Assembly: GCA_038249605.1 (NCBI GenBank)
Contig: JBBSDH010000217.1
Span: 1-7,201 of the forward strand
Source of the DNA: M3007 sp038249605
GTDB taxonomy: Bacteria; Bacteroidota; Bacteroidia; Chitinophagales; Saprospiraceae
Direction: 5' to 3'
DNA length: 7,201 nucleotides
Shown in pieces: positions 1-6,995 of the stretch. The position numbers were made by a program, and so were the translations under genes. The notes under the pieces were generated by a model. The model made no database searches, was not told the DNA's origin, and saw only the letters and a program-made list of their open reading frames with translations. Position 1 is the stretch's first letter, and every line of letters starts with the position of its first letter.

Positions 1-374
1 TCCTCAATCACAACCCGGGCGCCCTGGGTTTTTCACCCGACCGAAAAGTCATCGTATTCCGCAGTAGTTTTTCAAGCTACGACACCGAAACCCAAAACCT
101 TCCCGACTCGGAAGGTGGCCTGGTGGCCTACGATTACATGCGCGATACCGGCTACGTAATTCCTTACGACGATACCGAACTGCGTGTGACCAATCCTGAT
201 GATTTGAATGAATACTGGTTCGAAACGTATTTTGAATGGGTAAAAAACAAACAAGGCGACGGTCCGCTGGTTAAATCCATCGCCGATGCTTTCAATGCTG
301 AACTGGCGGCAGGGAAACACCAGGAGCATTTTGGCGCCATTGTCAGCGAAACGAAACGTTTTCGGGGAGAGTGA
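1..374 (+). CDS. 3' end of an unrecognised protein gene (partial, enters from left edge)
   Basis: The frame is open from the first complete codon at base 3 to a TGA at 372-374, giving 123 visible C-terminal residues; the start lies outside the window. I do not recognise the family. The first visible stretch (GALGFSPDRKVIVFRSS) resembles one strand set of a PD40/WD40-type beta-propeller blade, where 'FSPDG+.I.F' is typical, but one weak blade is not enough to assign a fold. The rest is acidic and aromatic (NEYWFETYFEWVKNKQG) and then turns helical, with a charged tail ending in KRFRGE. No sorting domain, lipobox or membrane segment is visible in this part. A GTG at 123 could serve as an internal start, but coding-like sequence continues upstream of it, so a longer gene is preferred. 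It is codirectional with the giant gene, whose ATG lies 121 bases downstream. Confidence 0.7.
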   Translation, partial: LNHNPGALGFSPDRKVIVFRSSFSSYDTETQNLPDSEGGLVAYDYMRDTGYVIPYDDTELRVTNPDDLNEYWFETYFEWVKNKQGDGPLVKSIADAFNAELAAGKHQEHFGAIVSETKRFRGE

Positions 375-391
375 TGCGCTTATGGATGGTT

Positions 392-409
392 TTGAAAAAT
401 TATTTTCAA
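392..409. other. AT-rich hairpin, possible weak terminator or operator
   Basis: TTGAAAA at 392-398 is a perfect inverted copy of TTTTCAA at 403-409, separated by the 4-base loop ATTA. A GG (388-389) and a CC (410-411) could extend the stem across a 2-base bulge. It begins 17 bases after the stop of the left gene. No U-tract follows at once, and the nearest T run is at 433-438, so it is not a canonical intrinsic terminator. It could equally be an operator half-site pair for the downstream giant gene, or chance in AT-rich DNA. Confidence 0.3.
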
Positions 410-495
410 CCAGATTGGTAACCCTGCGTCTGTTTTTTCAACCACCATGGTACATCTTCCATTTGGCTGATGTGTAACATCAAACCTTGGTGACC

Positions 496-609
496 ATGAA
501 AACATTTTCCGAAAAGAAGTCGATTCGTTTTTCAGCTTTTGTACAAACCATACGTCAAACAGTGTGTTTGGTCCTGCTCTTTGGTTTGTTGTCAACGGCC
601 TCAATGGCC
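496..609 (+). other. Sec signal peptide of the giant protein
   Basis: Residues 1-38 have a basic n-region with several Lys and Arg, a hydrophobic core (VCLVLLFGLLSTA) and an S-M-A | Q cleavage site, with alanine at -1 and serine at -3. Cleavage after codon 607-609 would leave an N-terminal glutamine followed by three glycines. There is no lipobox cysteine at +1, so a lipoprotein is not indicated. T9SS cargo requires such a Sec signal. Confidence 0.88.
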
Positions 610-3600
610 CAGGGTGGTGGTTGTAGTGAAATTTCTTTCACATTGGTCAACTACGAGCCTTGCAAGTTCCGTGTCGTGGCCGACAACAACTCGGAATGTT
701 ATCCTTTCCTTCGGGTATTGATCGGAGGGACCGAGTTTTCCAGTTGGCAGGCAAATACTGCCGGCGGCTGGACGGGGGAACTCGTCAATGCCTCAGAAAT
801 TCTGCTTACACACAGCAGCGGCAACGTACCGTTTGGCACGAGCCTGCCCCTCGTGTTCAGCTTTCCACCCGATGTTGTTCCACAATTAACCATTTTGTGG
901 GATTACGCTTGTCCGCTTGAGGAAGGATGTGCTTTTGAAACAACACTTGACGGGTGCACGGTGCCCGCCGACGCTTCTGTCACTGGCACGGTGTACGCCG
1001 ACATCGGTTGCGCTGGCTTGCCGTACACGAACCAGCCCGGACTGGGAGGTTGGACCATCGAGCTTTCCGACGATCAGGGCAATCTGATTGCTTCCACGCA
1101 AACAGATACGTCCGGCAATTATGCATTTTCAGACTTACCGCCCGGTGTTTACCTGGTAAAAGCACTTTTACAGCCCGACTGGACCGCGAAGGTGCCGCCC
1201 ACCGGTGAATATTTGATTGACTTGGGCGTGTCGGAAGATGTAGTACTCCACTTTGGCATGTGCCGGGTCGCTTGTTCGTGCAACAACGTACAAACGACCG
1301 TCAATATGATTTCATCCGATCCTGCCAAATGTTGCTACAACTTGTCGGTGCAAACAAGCAGTGCCGGCTATTATTGTTTCCAATACATATACGTGCAGGT
1401 GGATGCCGGGCAAACCATTACGTCCTGGAACATCAATACCAGCTACACGGCCACTTTGATCAATCCCCAGTTTTTACAATTGATACCCAACAGCGGCTTG
1501 GTGACGCTGGGAACGACGTTTCTCGGAGCTTTTTGCGTTTCAGGAACAGCCAATCACGATATTTTGGTAATTACAGGTTTCAGCGATTCAGGCGGTGCGT
1601 ACGAATGCAACAACTTTAATGCCTTTGATTGCCCGTATTGCGCCTGTCCACCACCAACCGAACTCAAAATCACCGATGTTGGGCCAACTTCGGCGCTGCT
1701 TTCTTTCATCCCGTCCGATTGTGCCGAAACGACCTGGATCATCATCGAAGATAGCAACGGCAATGCCACCGACCACATCGTTTTGCCAACGGAGACTTCT
1801 TTCTTTTTCGACAGCCTCATGCCGGGTACGGATTACAGGGTGTATACCTTTTCGAATTGCGGCGATTTGATGTCATCGGCTTCCGATTCGGTGTACATTG
1901 TAGCTTACGCAAATCCTTGTCCGGGGTCGTTGGTTGTAAACGGCACTTTTGAAAGCTACACAGCTTTACCCACAGGTCCCGGCCAATTGAGTTTAGCTAC
2001 AGGGTGGCAACCCAGCAACAACAACACCGGAAGTCTTAGCGACTGGTTTAGTTTCGATGGTTATTTTACAGGGGTTCCCGTTTATTTGGGTTCCTATTTC
2101 GATGCCGCAGGCTCTCAATATACCTTGTTGCCTCCGTTTGAATGGCGCAGTTACGCCGGCTTCGAAATGAATTCCTGTGAGGGAATAACTACCCAGCTTA
2201 CATCAGCCATTCAGAAATCCAATGGTTACACCATCAGTTTTTGGTGGACACCTCAGGAAACCATTACGCAAAACGATGTTTTTGCCGTACACCTGAGCAA
2301 CCAACCTTTAAATTTTGTGAACAATCTGAACCAATGCTTTGCTACGGGTAGTGGTGGGACGTTGGCATACGCCAGTATTCCTGTGCCCATCACGCCTGCA
2401 CACCAACCTGGTACATGGTATCAGTTTGTATATACTTCAAACAGCCCGATTTCCTTCAACTGGATTGCTATAGCCCCCAGTGCCCAGACTGCAACAGACA
2501 ACTACATCCACATCGATGCCGTGTGCGTACGGAGTTTGTTCCTTCCCTGCAACGTTGGCAAACCCCGCATCACCCAAAACCCGGACAACCCCGGCGCTTT
2601 TTACGGCGAAGCCGACCTTGGCGCGGGTTCTTCGCTTGTTTCGGCTGTGTGGAATTTCGGCGACGGCGCCAGCCTTACCCTCGATTCCATTGTCAGCGTG
2701 GTCTACCAATACGGACCCGGCACGTACGAAGTTTGCCTTACCGTAACGGCCATGGATACCTCCGGAACCACCTGTTCCAATAGTACGTGCATAACAGTAG
2801 ATGTTACGCCGCTTAGCGATCCATGCGACGACGTGGCGGCTTTCCTGCAGTACGCAGGTGGTTGCTGCTATCAATTGATCATCAACACCACCGATCCCAC
2901 CACGTTTACACAGATGGACGTCACCCTGAGCTCGGGCGATTTTGTCAATTCGCAACTCCACGGCAACTGGAACACGACGCTAAACGGCAACATGGCGTCA
3001 TTTTTACCCACACCCGGACCATTTATTCCTTCCGGACAGGACGTGCCCATAATAATTTGCGATCCCAATGGCGCCGACCCCTACACGGTGGATGTTGATT
3101 TTTTATACAACGGTGGTGTTTGCCACCAATCGTTTAACCTTTCCTGCGATCCGAACCAGTGTACCTGCCAGGGATTTCAGGATCCGGAGTTTTACGATTT
3201 CCTGAACGACCCCGACATCGCAGTTGTTTGTGACGATACTTTATCGGTACAATTGCCGTGCATCATCAGCGACGCGGTGTATTCATTTCAAACCAGTTTC
3301 CTATGCCAGGGCCCTTGTGTGCCTATCGTCAATTACGTCTTTACGCAGGTGAACGGCCCGGTCGTGCTCAGCGGTTCCAGTGCAGGCCAATACTTTTTTA
3401 TCCCGGGAGGGTTTAATTTTGGCCCCGGCGATTACATGCTGGAATTGGACGGTATTTGTGGGCCGGACACGTGCAAATGCACCATACTTTTCACCATTCC
3501 CGACTGCAGCGGCACCTGTGTTTGTGCACCCAACAGCTACGCCGTGGCGCTTCAGTTGCCTGGCTTACCTGTGCAGGCCCTTTCCTGCGGACAAACTGTT

Positions 3601-5724
3601 CTCGTAGACCCAGGCGATTTGTTTTCCATCCTTACGTCGTTTCAGTGCCAGGGTACAGGGTGTAATCCAACCGACCAGGTAAGCTGGTCGTTCACCGGTC
3701 CGGGCGGAATTTCCATGGGCAGTTCGGCCACGGCTTCGCCAAATTTCAGTGTTCCTCCGGTTACCCTGATGGGTTACGGAACCCCCGGAATTTACACCCT
3801 CAGCATGTACGGCATTTGCGGATTGCAGGATACTTGTCGCTGCACGGTGTACATAGAAGTGAAAGATACCTGTTGCGATGATCAGTCGGCTTTCCTTGTC
3901 GCTGCTGCTGCCGTCCAAACCCTTGGTACCCTTGGCGATTGCTCGCTGAGTTTTCAGGCTGTCGGCCTTGATGATTGTATGCGCATTGTGTACGACTGGG
4001 GCGACAACAACATGTCGGGACCGTTTGGCGACAATACGTTGGTTTCGCATGTCTACGCGGGGCCTGGTAACTACAATGTTTGTTACACCATTGAAGAAGT
4101 GGATGCCCAGGGAAATGTGTGCTGGATCTACAACAAGTGCGAATTGGTTGACGTGTTGTGCGATACTTGCCTTTGTGGCGGATTTTCGGGCATTACCGCC
4201 CGTCCGTCGTCGGGTGCACAACGTGTTTTGCTGACCTGTGGCGGTCCGCCGGTGGTCATGGGTTGCCCGATCGCAGGTTTCCCGATCCCCATCACAGGAA
4301 TGTTTGAATGTGTTGGTACTTCGTGTTCCCCCGTATCGCAGGTCAACTGGACATTAACCGGACCTTCGGGTACCTTCTCTGGTTCGGTGTTGGCTTCCCC
4401 GTATTTTTACATACCCCTTTTGCCGGTACAATACGCGCAGCCTGGAAACTACACCCTTTCGTTGAATGGATCGTGCAATGTGCAAATGTGTGCGACTTGT
4501 GTGGTTCAGTTCACCGTCAATTGTCCAGACCCATGCCCGTGCAATCCTTCGACTTTCGAGCAATCGGTAGCGCAGGGTTTTGCCACGGCGTTGTGGAACA
4601 ATTCCTGCAAAGGTTGCTTTTCACCAGTAGCGCTGGATGGCTGCGACGAAGTGTCGTGGTCGGTAAACGGTGGCCCGGTATTGATCACCACACACGGAAC
4701 ACAATCGTTTTGCCATACATTTACGGGTGGCGGAGTACACGTTGTGACCATGACTGTAATTCGCAGGAAAAATGACGGAACGGTGTGTTCGCAAGCCACC
4801 ATTTCCAAAACGATAATCCTCAACTGCATCAAAGCGCCGGATTGCACCGGATCGGTGGTTGAAAATACCGGGTTCAACGATGGCGCCGTTTCGGGCGGTC
4901 TGGCTTCCGGCGGAGCATCGTCGGGGTGGAAAGCCCTTTGGGGCGATCCACATGTAGAAGAAGGCATTGCGGGCAGCAGCGACGCATGGAGTATTGAATT
5001 GTCAGGCAAACTCGACACATCCGATGTACTGAGTACCCAGGAGGCATTTTGCCTTGAAAAAGATACCGGAACGATCAGGATGCGAATTGCAAGAGTACAG
5101 GGCGAAGGGTGTTGCTGGGAAGAGGTAAGCCAGGTCAATTTCGGGTGTAAGCTTTCGGTTCAGTTTTTCCGGGGCGAGGATTATGTCTATTCGTACCCGA
5201 ATTGGAACCCCATCCGTTGCCTGAGTCCGATGTCTCTGGACATCACCACCCTGGATACCGAATGGGTTGACATTAACGTACCCTACGACATCAGTGGATG
5301 GGACGTTAGTGACGACACCTGCGGAAATGGTACACAAGCTGTCTATGTTCGCCCCGTCATATACATTACCAATGCTTTGAATATGGATCAGGGCGGCGAT
5401 GCCACACGCACCCGCGTCATGGTCGATTATTTCTGCCTGGACGGCACGTTGACCGCTTTACAGGAACCCACCAAACCGTCGTCGCTTCGGGTATATCCGA
5501 ATCCTACTACTGGTCAGGTGACGGTTTCGTGGGATCAGCCACTTCCTTCCGACGCCCGCCTGGTGTTCAGCGATGTACTGGGTCGGGAAGTGTATACCAT
5601 GAAGCCTGACGGTCACAAAGGATCGGTGACCGTGGAGCTCGGACATATGCCTCCGGGAGTGTATTTCCTGAACGTGCGCTCCCGAGAACGTACGTTTGAT
5701 GCGGTTAAACTTGTTAAACAGTAA
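496..5724 (+). CDS. Giant modular Cys-rich surface/secreted protein with T9SS type A sorting domain
   Basis: This 1742-residue protein is predicted to cross the inner membrane by Sec and the outer membrane by the type IX system, ending up cell-attached or released. Modules in order (residues from the ATG at 496): signal peptide 1-38; repeat A1 43-155; SdrD/carboxypeptidase-regulatory-like beta domain 162-254 (VTGTVYAD ... DTSGNYAFSDLPPGVYLV); A2 260-384; fibronectin III-like 385-470; carbohydrate-binding-like jelly roll about 475-680, opening LVVNGTFE; PKD 686-770 with WNFGDG at 719-724; A3 777-884; B1 889-1004; B2 1008-1126; PKD-like 1127-1222 with YDWGDN at 1166; B3 1225-1343; degenerate PKD-like 1349-1444; second jelly-roll-like region 1450-1650; sorting domain 1664-1742. 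I recognised no catalytic motif, so adhesion, glycan binding or a structural role is inferred. By eye about 86 Cys occur in the mature part and none in the sorting domain. A TTG at 487 is an alternative start, but the ATG gives a standard signal peptide with no extra residues. No clear TAnnTTTG promoter is seen upstream. Confidence is high for the gene and export, low for function. Confidence 0.95.
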   Translation: MKTFSEKKSIRFSAFVQTIRQTVCLVLLFGLLSTASMAQGGGCSEISFTLVNYEPCKFRVVADNNSECYPFLRVLIGGTEFSSWQANTAGGWTGELVNASEILLTHSSGNVPFGTSLPLVFSFPPDVVPQLTILWDYACPLEEGCAFETTLDGCTVPADASVTGTVYADIGCAGLPYTNQPGLGGWTIELSDDQGNLIASTQTDTSGNYAFSDLPPGVYLVKALLQPDWTAKVPPTGEYLIDLGVSEDVVLHFGMCRVACSCNNVQTTVNMISSDPAKCCYNLSVQTSSAGYYCFQYIYVQVDAGQTITSWNINTSYTATLINPQFLQLIPNSGLVTLGTTFLGAFCVSGTANHDILVITGFSDSGGAYECNNFNAFDCPYCACPPPTELKITDVGPTSALLSFIPSDCAETTWIIIEDSNGNATDHIVLPTETSFFFDSLMPGTDYRVYTFSNCGDLMSSASDSVYIVAYANPCPGSLVVNGTFESYTALPTGPGQLSLATGWQPSNNNTGSLSDWFSFDGYFTGVPVYLGSYFDAAGSQYTLLPPFEWRSYAGFEMNSCEGITTQLTSAIQKSNGYTISFWWTPQETITQNDVFAVHLSNQPLNFVNNLNQCFATGSGGTLAYASIPVPITPAHQPGTWYQFVYTSNSPISFNWIAIAPSAQTATDNYIHIDAVCVRSLFLPCNVGKPRITQNPDNPGAFYGEADLGAGSSLVSAVWNFGDGASLTLDSIVSVVYQYGPGTYEVCLTVTAMDTSGTTCSNSTCITVDVTPLSDPCDDVAAFLQYAGGCCYQLIINTTDPTTFTQMDVTLSSGDFVNSQLHGNWNTTLNGNMASFLPTPGPFIPSGQDVPIIICDPNGADPYTVDVDFLYNGGVCHQSFNLSCDPNQCTCQGFQDPEFYDFLNDPDIAVVCDDTLSVQLPCIISDAVYSFQTSFLCQGPCVPIVNYVFTQVNGPVVLSGSSAGQYFFIPGGFNFGPGDYMLELDGICGPDTCKCTILFTIPDCSGTCVCAPNSYAVALQLPGLPVQALSCGQTVLVDPGDLFSILTSFQCQGTGCNPTDQVSWSFTGPGGISMGSSATASPNFSVPPVTLMGYGTPGIYTLSMYGICGLQDTCRCTVYIEVKDTCCDDQSAFLVAAAAVQTLGTLGDCSLSFQAVGLDDCMRIVYDWGDNNMSGPFGDNTLVSHVYAGPGNYNVCYTIEEVDAQGNVCWIYNKCELVDVLCDTCLCGGFSGITARPSSGAQRVLLTCGGPPVVMGCPIAGFPIPITGMFECVGTSCSPVSQVNWTLTGPSGTFSGSVLASPYFYIPLLPVQYAQPGNYTLSLNGSCNVQMCATCVVQFTVNCPDPCPCNPSTFEQSVAQGFATALWNNSCKGCFSPVALDGCDEVSWSVNGGPVLITTHGTQSFCHTFTGGGVHVVTMTVIRRKNDGTVCSQATISKTIILNCIKAPDCTGSVVENTGFNDGAVSGGLASGGASSGWKALWGDPHVEEGIAGSSDAWSIELSGKLDTSDVLSTQEAFCLEKDTGTIRMRIARVQGEGCCWEEVSQVNFGCKLSVQFFRGEDYVYSYPNWNPIRCLSPMSLDITTLDTEWVDINVPYDISGWDVSDDTCGNGTQAVYVRPVIYITNALNMDQGGDATRTRVMVDYFCLDGTLTALQEPTKPSSLRVYPNPTTGQVTVSWDQPLPSDARLVFSDVLGREVYTMKPDGHKGSVTVELGHMPPGVYFLNVRSRERTFDAVKLVKQ
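622..3147 (+). repeat. Three dispersed copies of protein module 'A' in the giant protein
   Basis: Copies lie at 622-960, 1273-1647 and 2824-3147 (about 108-125 residues each). Shared pattern: an early Cys or Cys-Cys followed by Y/F-x-L/V and an N/T-rich turn (CCYNLSVQTS in copy 2, CCYQLIINTT in copy 3, PCKFRVVADN in copy 1); a beta strand ending in a W-N or W-x-A segment; a stretch with P-x-G or F-x-G; then a late conserved Cys pair (YEC...FDC, GVC...LSC, EGC...DGC). Divergence is high and the similarity is at protein level only, so the duplication is old. I cannot match it to a named family; a beta-sandwich is inferred from the strand-like alternation. Confidence 0.65.
3160..4524 (+). repeat. 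Three copies of protein module 'B' in the giant protein
   Basis: Copies lie at 3160-3507, 3517-3873 and 4168-4524, about 116-119 residues each; the first two are adjacent and a PKD-like domain separates the third. Shared order: a C-x-C opening; an upstream Cys in a V/L-rich strand; F-x-C-x-G-x(1,2)-C (FLCQGPC, FQCQGTGC, FECVGTSC); a W-S/T-F/L-T-G-P-G/S-G strand in copies 2 and 3, replaced by YVFTQVNGP in copy 1; a Y/F-x-I/V-P strand; G-x-Y-x-L-x-L/M-x-G-x-C; and a final C-x-C or C-A-T-C, then a strand ending in Cys. The spacing suggests an Ig/PKD-like sandwich with several disulfides. I do not know a family name for it. Confidence 0.75.
5485..5721 (+). other. T9SS type A C-terminal sorting domain
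   Basis: Residues 1664-1742 carry all the hallmarks of the type A sorting domain: L-R-V-Y-P-N-P-T-T-G at the start, a V-T-V strand, DVLGREVY in the middle, PPGVYFLNVR, and a KLVK end directly before the stop. In studied Bacteroidota this domain targets cargo to the T9SS translocon and is usually removed with attachment to the surface or release. It is Cys-free, unlike the rest of the protein. Confidence 0.95.
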
Positions 5725-5922
5725 TTATTGCCCCAAAAAACCAATTTTATGTAACCTCTGCATTGAAGCTATACGAAGCGTCCTTTGGCTTGTCAATTGA
5801 TGGGCCGAAGGACGCTGTAGCTTAGAGTAGAATTGCAGGCCACCAATAATCGGAACAACAAGTGGCAGGTTGAATTTCAAATCTAAGCACTCAAACTCTA
5901 CGTCATTCACCGGACGCGGCAT
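5725..5922 (-). CDS. Doubtful 65-codon ORF in the convergent intergenic region
   Basis: An ATG at 5922 opens 65 codons ending with TAA at 5725-5727, directly abutting the TAA of the giant gene on the other strand. It begins 6 bases after the stop of the 342-residue gene, so co-transcription would be possible. The N-terminal half (MPRPVNDVEFECLDLKFN ... GGLQFYSKLQRP) looks somewhat protein-like, but I recognise no family. The middle is encoded by the strong hairpin, which argues that this DNA is shaped by RNA structure. No signal peptide or membrane segment is present. It is either spurious, a remnant of a larger element, or a small unknown protein; spurious is most likely. Confidence 0.2.
   Translation of the reverse strand: MPRPVNDVEFECLDLKFNLPLVVPIIGGLQFYSKLQRPSAHQLTSQRTLRIASMQRLHKIGFLGQ
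5766..5823. terminator. Strong two-part hairpin between convergent genes
   Basis: An inner 13-bp stem pairs 5777-5789 (AGCGTCCTTTGGC) with 5804-5816 (GCCGAAGGACGCT), and an outer 6-bp stem pairs AAGCTA 5766-5771 with TAGCTT 5818-5823. The internal loop is 5 bases on one side and 1 on the other; the 14-base apical loop contains the palindrome TCAATTGA (5793-5800). The single imperfect inner pair (5786/5807) is a U-G wobble in + strand RNA but an A-C mismatch in - strand RNA, so the structure suits the transcript of the giant gene better. It starts 42 bases after that gene's stop. There is no T run after the stem on the + strand, so it may act as a mRNA 3'-end stabiliser or a factor-assisted terminator rather than a canonical intrinsic one. 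Confidence 0.6.
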
Positions 5923-5928
5923 TAGGAA

Positions 5929-6957
5929 TCACTTCCCCATCTCCATCCGTACCGAATAAGTCCCTTTACCTGAAGCATACAATTGCAATTTCAAAATCAG
6001 GCCCAACGCTTCACCGTCAAGACTCTGTACATCCCAGATGTAGGTATTGCCCGTATTGGTGGAGTATTCCGATTTTTTGGTCAGCGAATATTCTAGGGCT
6101 TCCAGGTTTTGAATGGTCGTTTTTAAGGCGTTGTAGGCGTCGCGTGCAGTGTCCAATGATTGGTAGGTCCCGATTTTCGCCTCCATCCGCCAGCCACTGC
6201 TGGCGTTTTTGCGAATGACCGCGTCTGGCTGTTCTTCCCCGTCGATGATGCAAAGGAATGCATCCTTTTTACCCTCAATGGGGGCGCCTTTCATACCCTC
6301 AAATCCGACCAACGCTTGTCCAAATATTTGGTTGAGCAACTGCGTAAAGTCATGGTCTGCGGGCAGATCCTGATTTGATACGGCTGGTGCGGATTCGTTG
6401 CCTCCGGTATTGGTGTCGGCAGTGTTGTTGAATTTGTTGATGAATTCCTGATCAAGCTCAAAAGTATAATCACCGTCGAGCTCCGAACCCGGAATGTTGG
6501 CTGCAAAGATGATTTTGTTTTCAAAACGCCACAGGATGTAAGCCACACCCTCAGGACTGATGCTCATAACCCAATGGTCCTCAAGGCGCGGGTGGTTGGA
6601 AGGCCCGAGATCTTTGGCTATAAAGGTCGCGAGTGTATCTGCATCCTCAAAATCCATGATGATTTCATACATGGGTTCGTGGTTGTCTTTATCGAAGTAG
6701 AACGTTATTTCATTCAAACCACTTTCGTTGACACGGTAGAGGCATTCGGTCCTGAAATCCATGCCGGATTCAATTTTTTTCAGGCCCTTGATGTTTTGCA
6801 TTGCGGAAGCAAGGCTCATATCCATTTGTCCACCCGAACCGGAGAGGATTCCAAAGGCATTTCCGTAATCAACGCTGGTATGTTTCCGGGTTTGTGCCTG
6901 GATGGAAAGTCCGTGCATGGCCAGAAATAAGGTGATGATGAAACTGTATTTTTTCAT
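5929..6957 (-). CDS. Exported protein of unknown function, downstream partner of a caspase-like gene
   Basis: This 342-residue protein has a clear signal peptide (MKKYSFIITLFLAMHGLSIQA, predicted cleavage A21|Q22, no lipobox), so it should be periplasmic or secreted. The ATG at 6957 is chosen because it opens the signal peptide directly; an in-frame TTG at 6999 would add 14 residues and overlap the preceding stop. The mature part looks like two alpha/beta halves joined by an Asn/Thr/Gly-rich, Ala/Pro-containing linker (NNTADTNTGGNESAPAVS). The first half has a 'MYEIIMDFEDADTLATFIAKD' type strand-helix and an ILWRFENKIIFAANIPGSE strand pair. The second starts with a helix (FTQLLNQIFGQALVGFEGMKG) and ends in a strand run closing at RMEMGK. 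I do not recognise the family and see no catalytic signature. It lacks a T9SS sorting domain. It lies 38 bases after the caspase-like gene and probably shares its transcript. Confidence 0.88.
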   Translation of the reverse strand: MKKYSFIITLFLAMHGLSIQAQTRKHTSVDYGNAFGILSGSGGQMDMSLASAMQNIKGLKKIESGMDFRTECLYRVNESGLNEITFYFDKDNHEPMYEIIMDFEDADTLATFIAKDLGPSNHPRLEDHWVMSISPEGVAYILWRFENKIIFAANIPGSELDGDYTFELDQEFINKFNNTADTNTGGNESAPAVSNQDLPADHDFTQLLNQIFGQALVGFEGMKGAPIEGKKDAFLCIIDGEEQPDAVIRKNASSGWRMEAKIGTYQSLDTARDAYNALKTTIQNLEALEYSLTKKSEYSTNTGNTYIWDVQSLDGEALGLILKLQLYASGKGTYSVRMEMGK

Positions 6958-6995
6958 TTTGATTGGTATTGAACGTGTTGTTGTGATTAGGTTGG

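Noticed and set aside
374..421. A 15-codon ORF (ATG at 374 overlapping the TGA of the left gene, stop at 419-421) that looks like a translationally coupled leader peptide
   Set aside because: It is very short, overlaps the AT-rich hairpin, has no regulatory codon run and no ribosome-site evidence; ATGA-type overlaps arise easily by chance.
458..465. TCCATTTG as a Bacteroidota -7 element (consensus TAnnTTTG) for the giant gene
   Set aside because: The key A at the second position is missing and no TTG -33 element lies at the right distance; one near-match of this length is expected by chance.
487..495. TTG at 487 as start of the giant gene, adding M-V-T
   Set aside because: The ATG at 496 gives a normal signal peptide, and ATG is preferred over TTG; the added codons contribute nothing recognisable.
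2437..2961. 174-codon open frame on the minus strand within the giant gene
   Set aside because: It is antisense to well-supported domain-coding sequence, has no recognisable domain and reads as an anti-frame shadow.
3565..4221. 218-codon open frame on the minus strand within the giant gene
   Set aside because: It lies opposite the B2 and PKD modules; its composition (Arg/His/Val-rich) is typical of shadow translation, and no domain is seen.
4506..5138. 210-codon open frame on the minus strand within the giant gene
   Set aside because: Antisense to coding sequence with Ser/Pro/Thr-rich shadow composition and no family signal.
5823..5900. TAGAGT/ACTCTA inverted pair around the 5829-5894 interval, as ends of a small mobile element
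   Set aside because: Only 6 bp with a long spacer and no target-site duplication; a chance pairing is likely.
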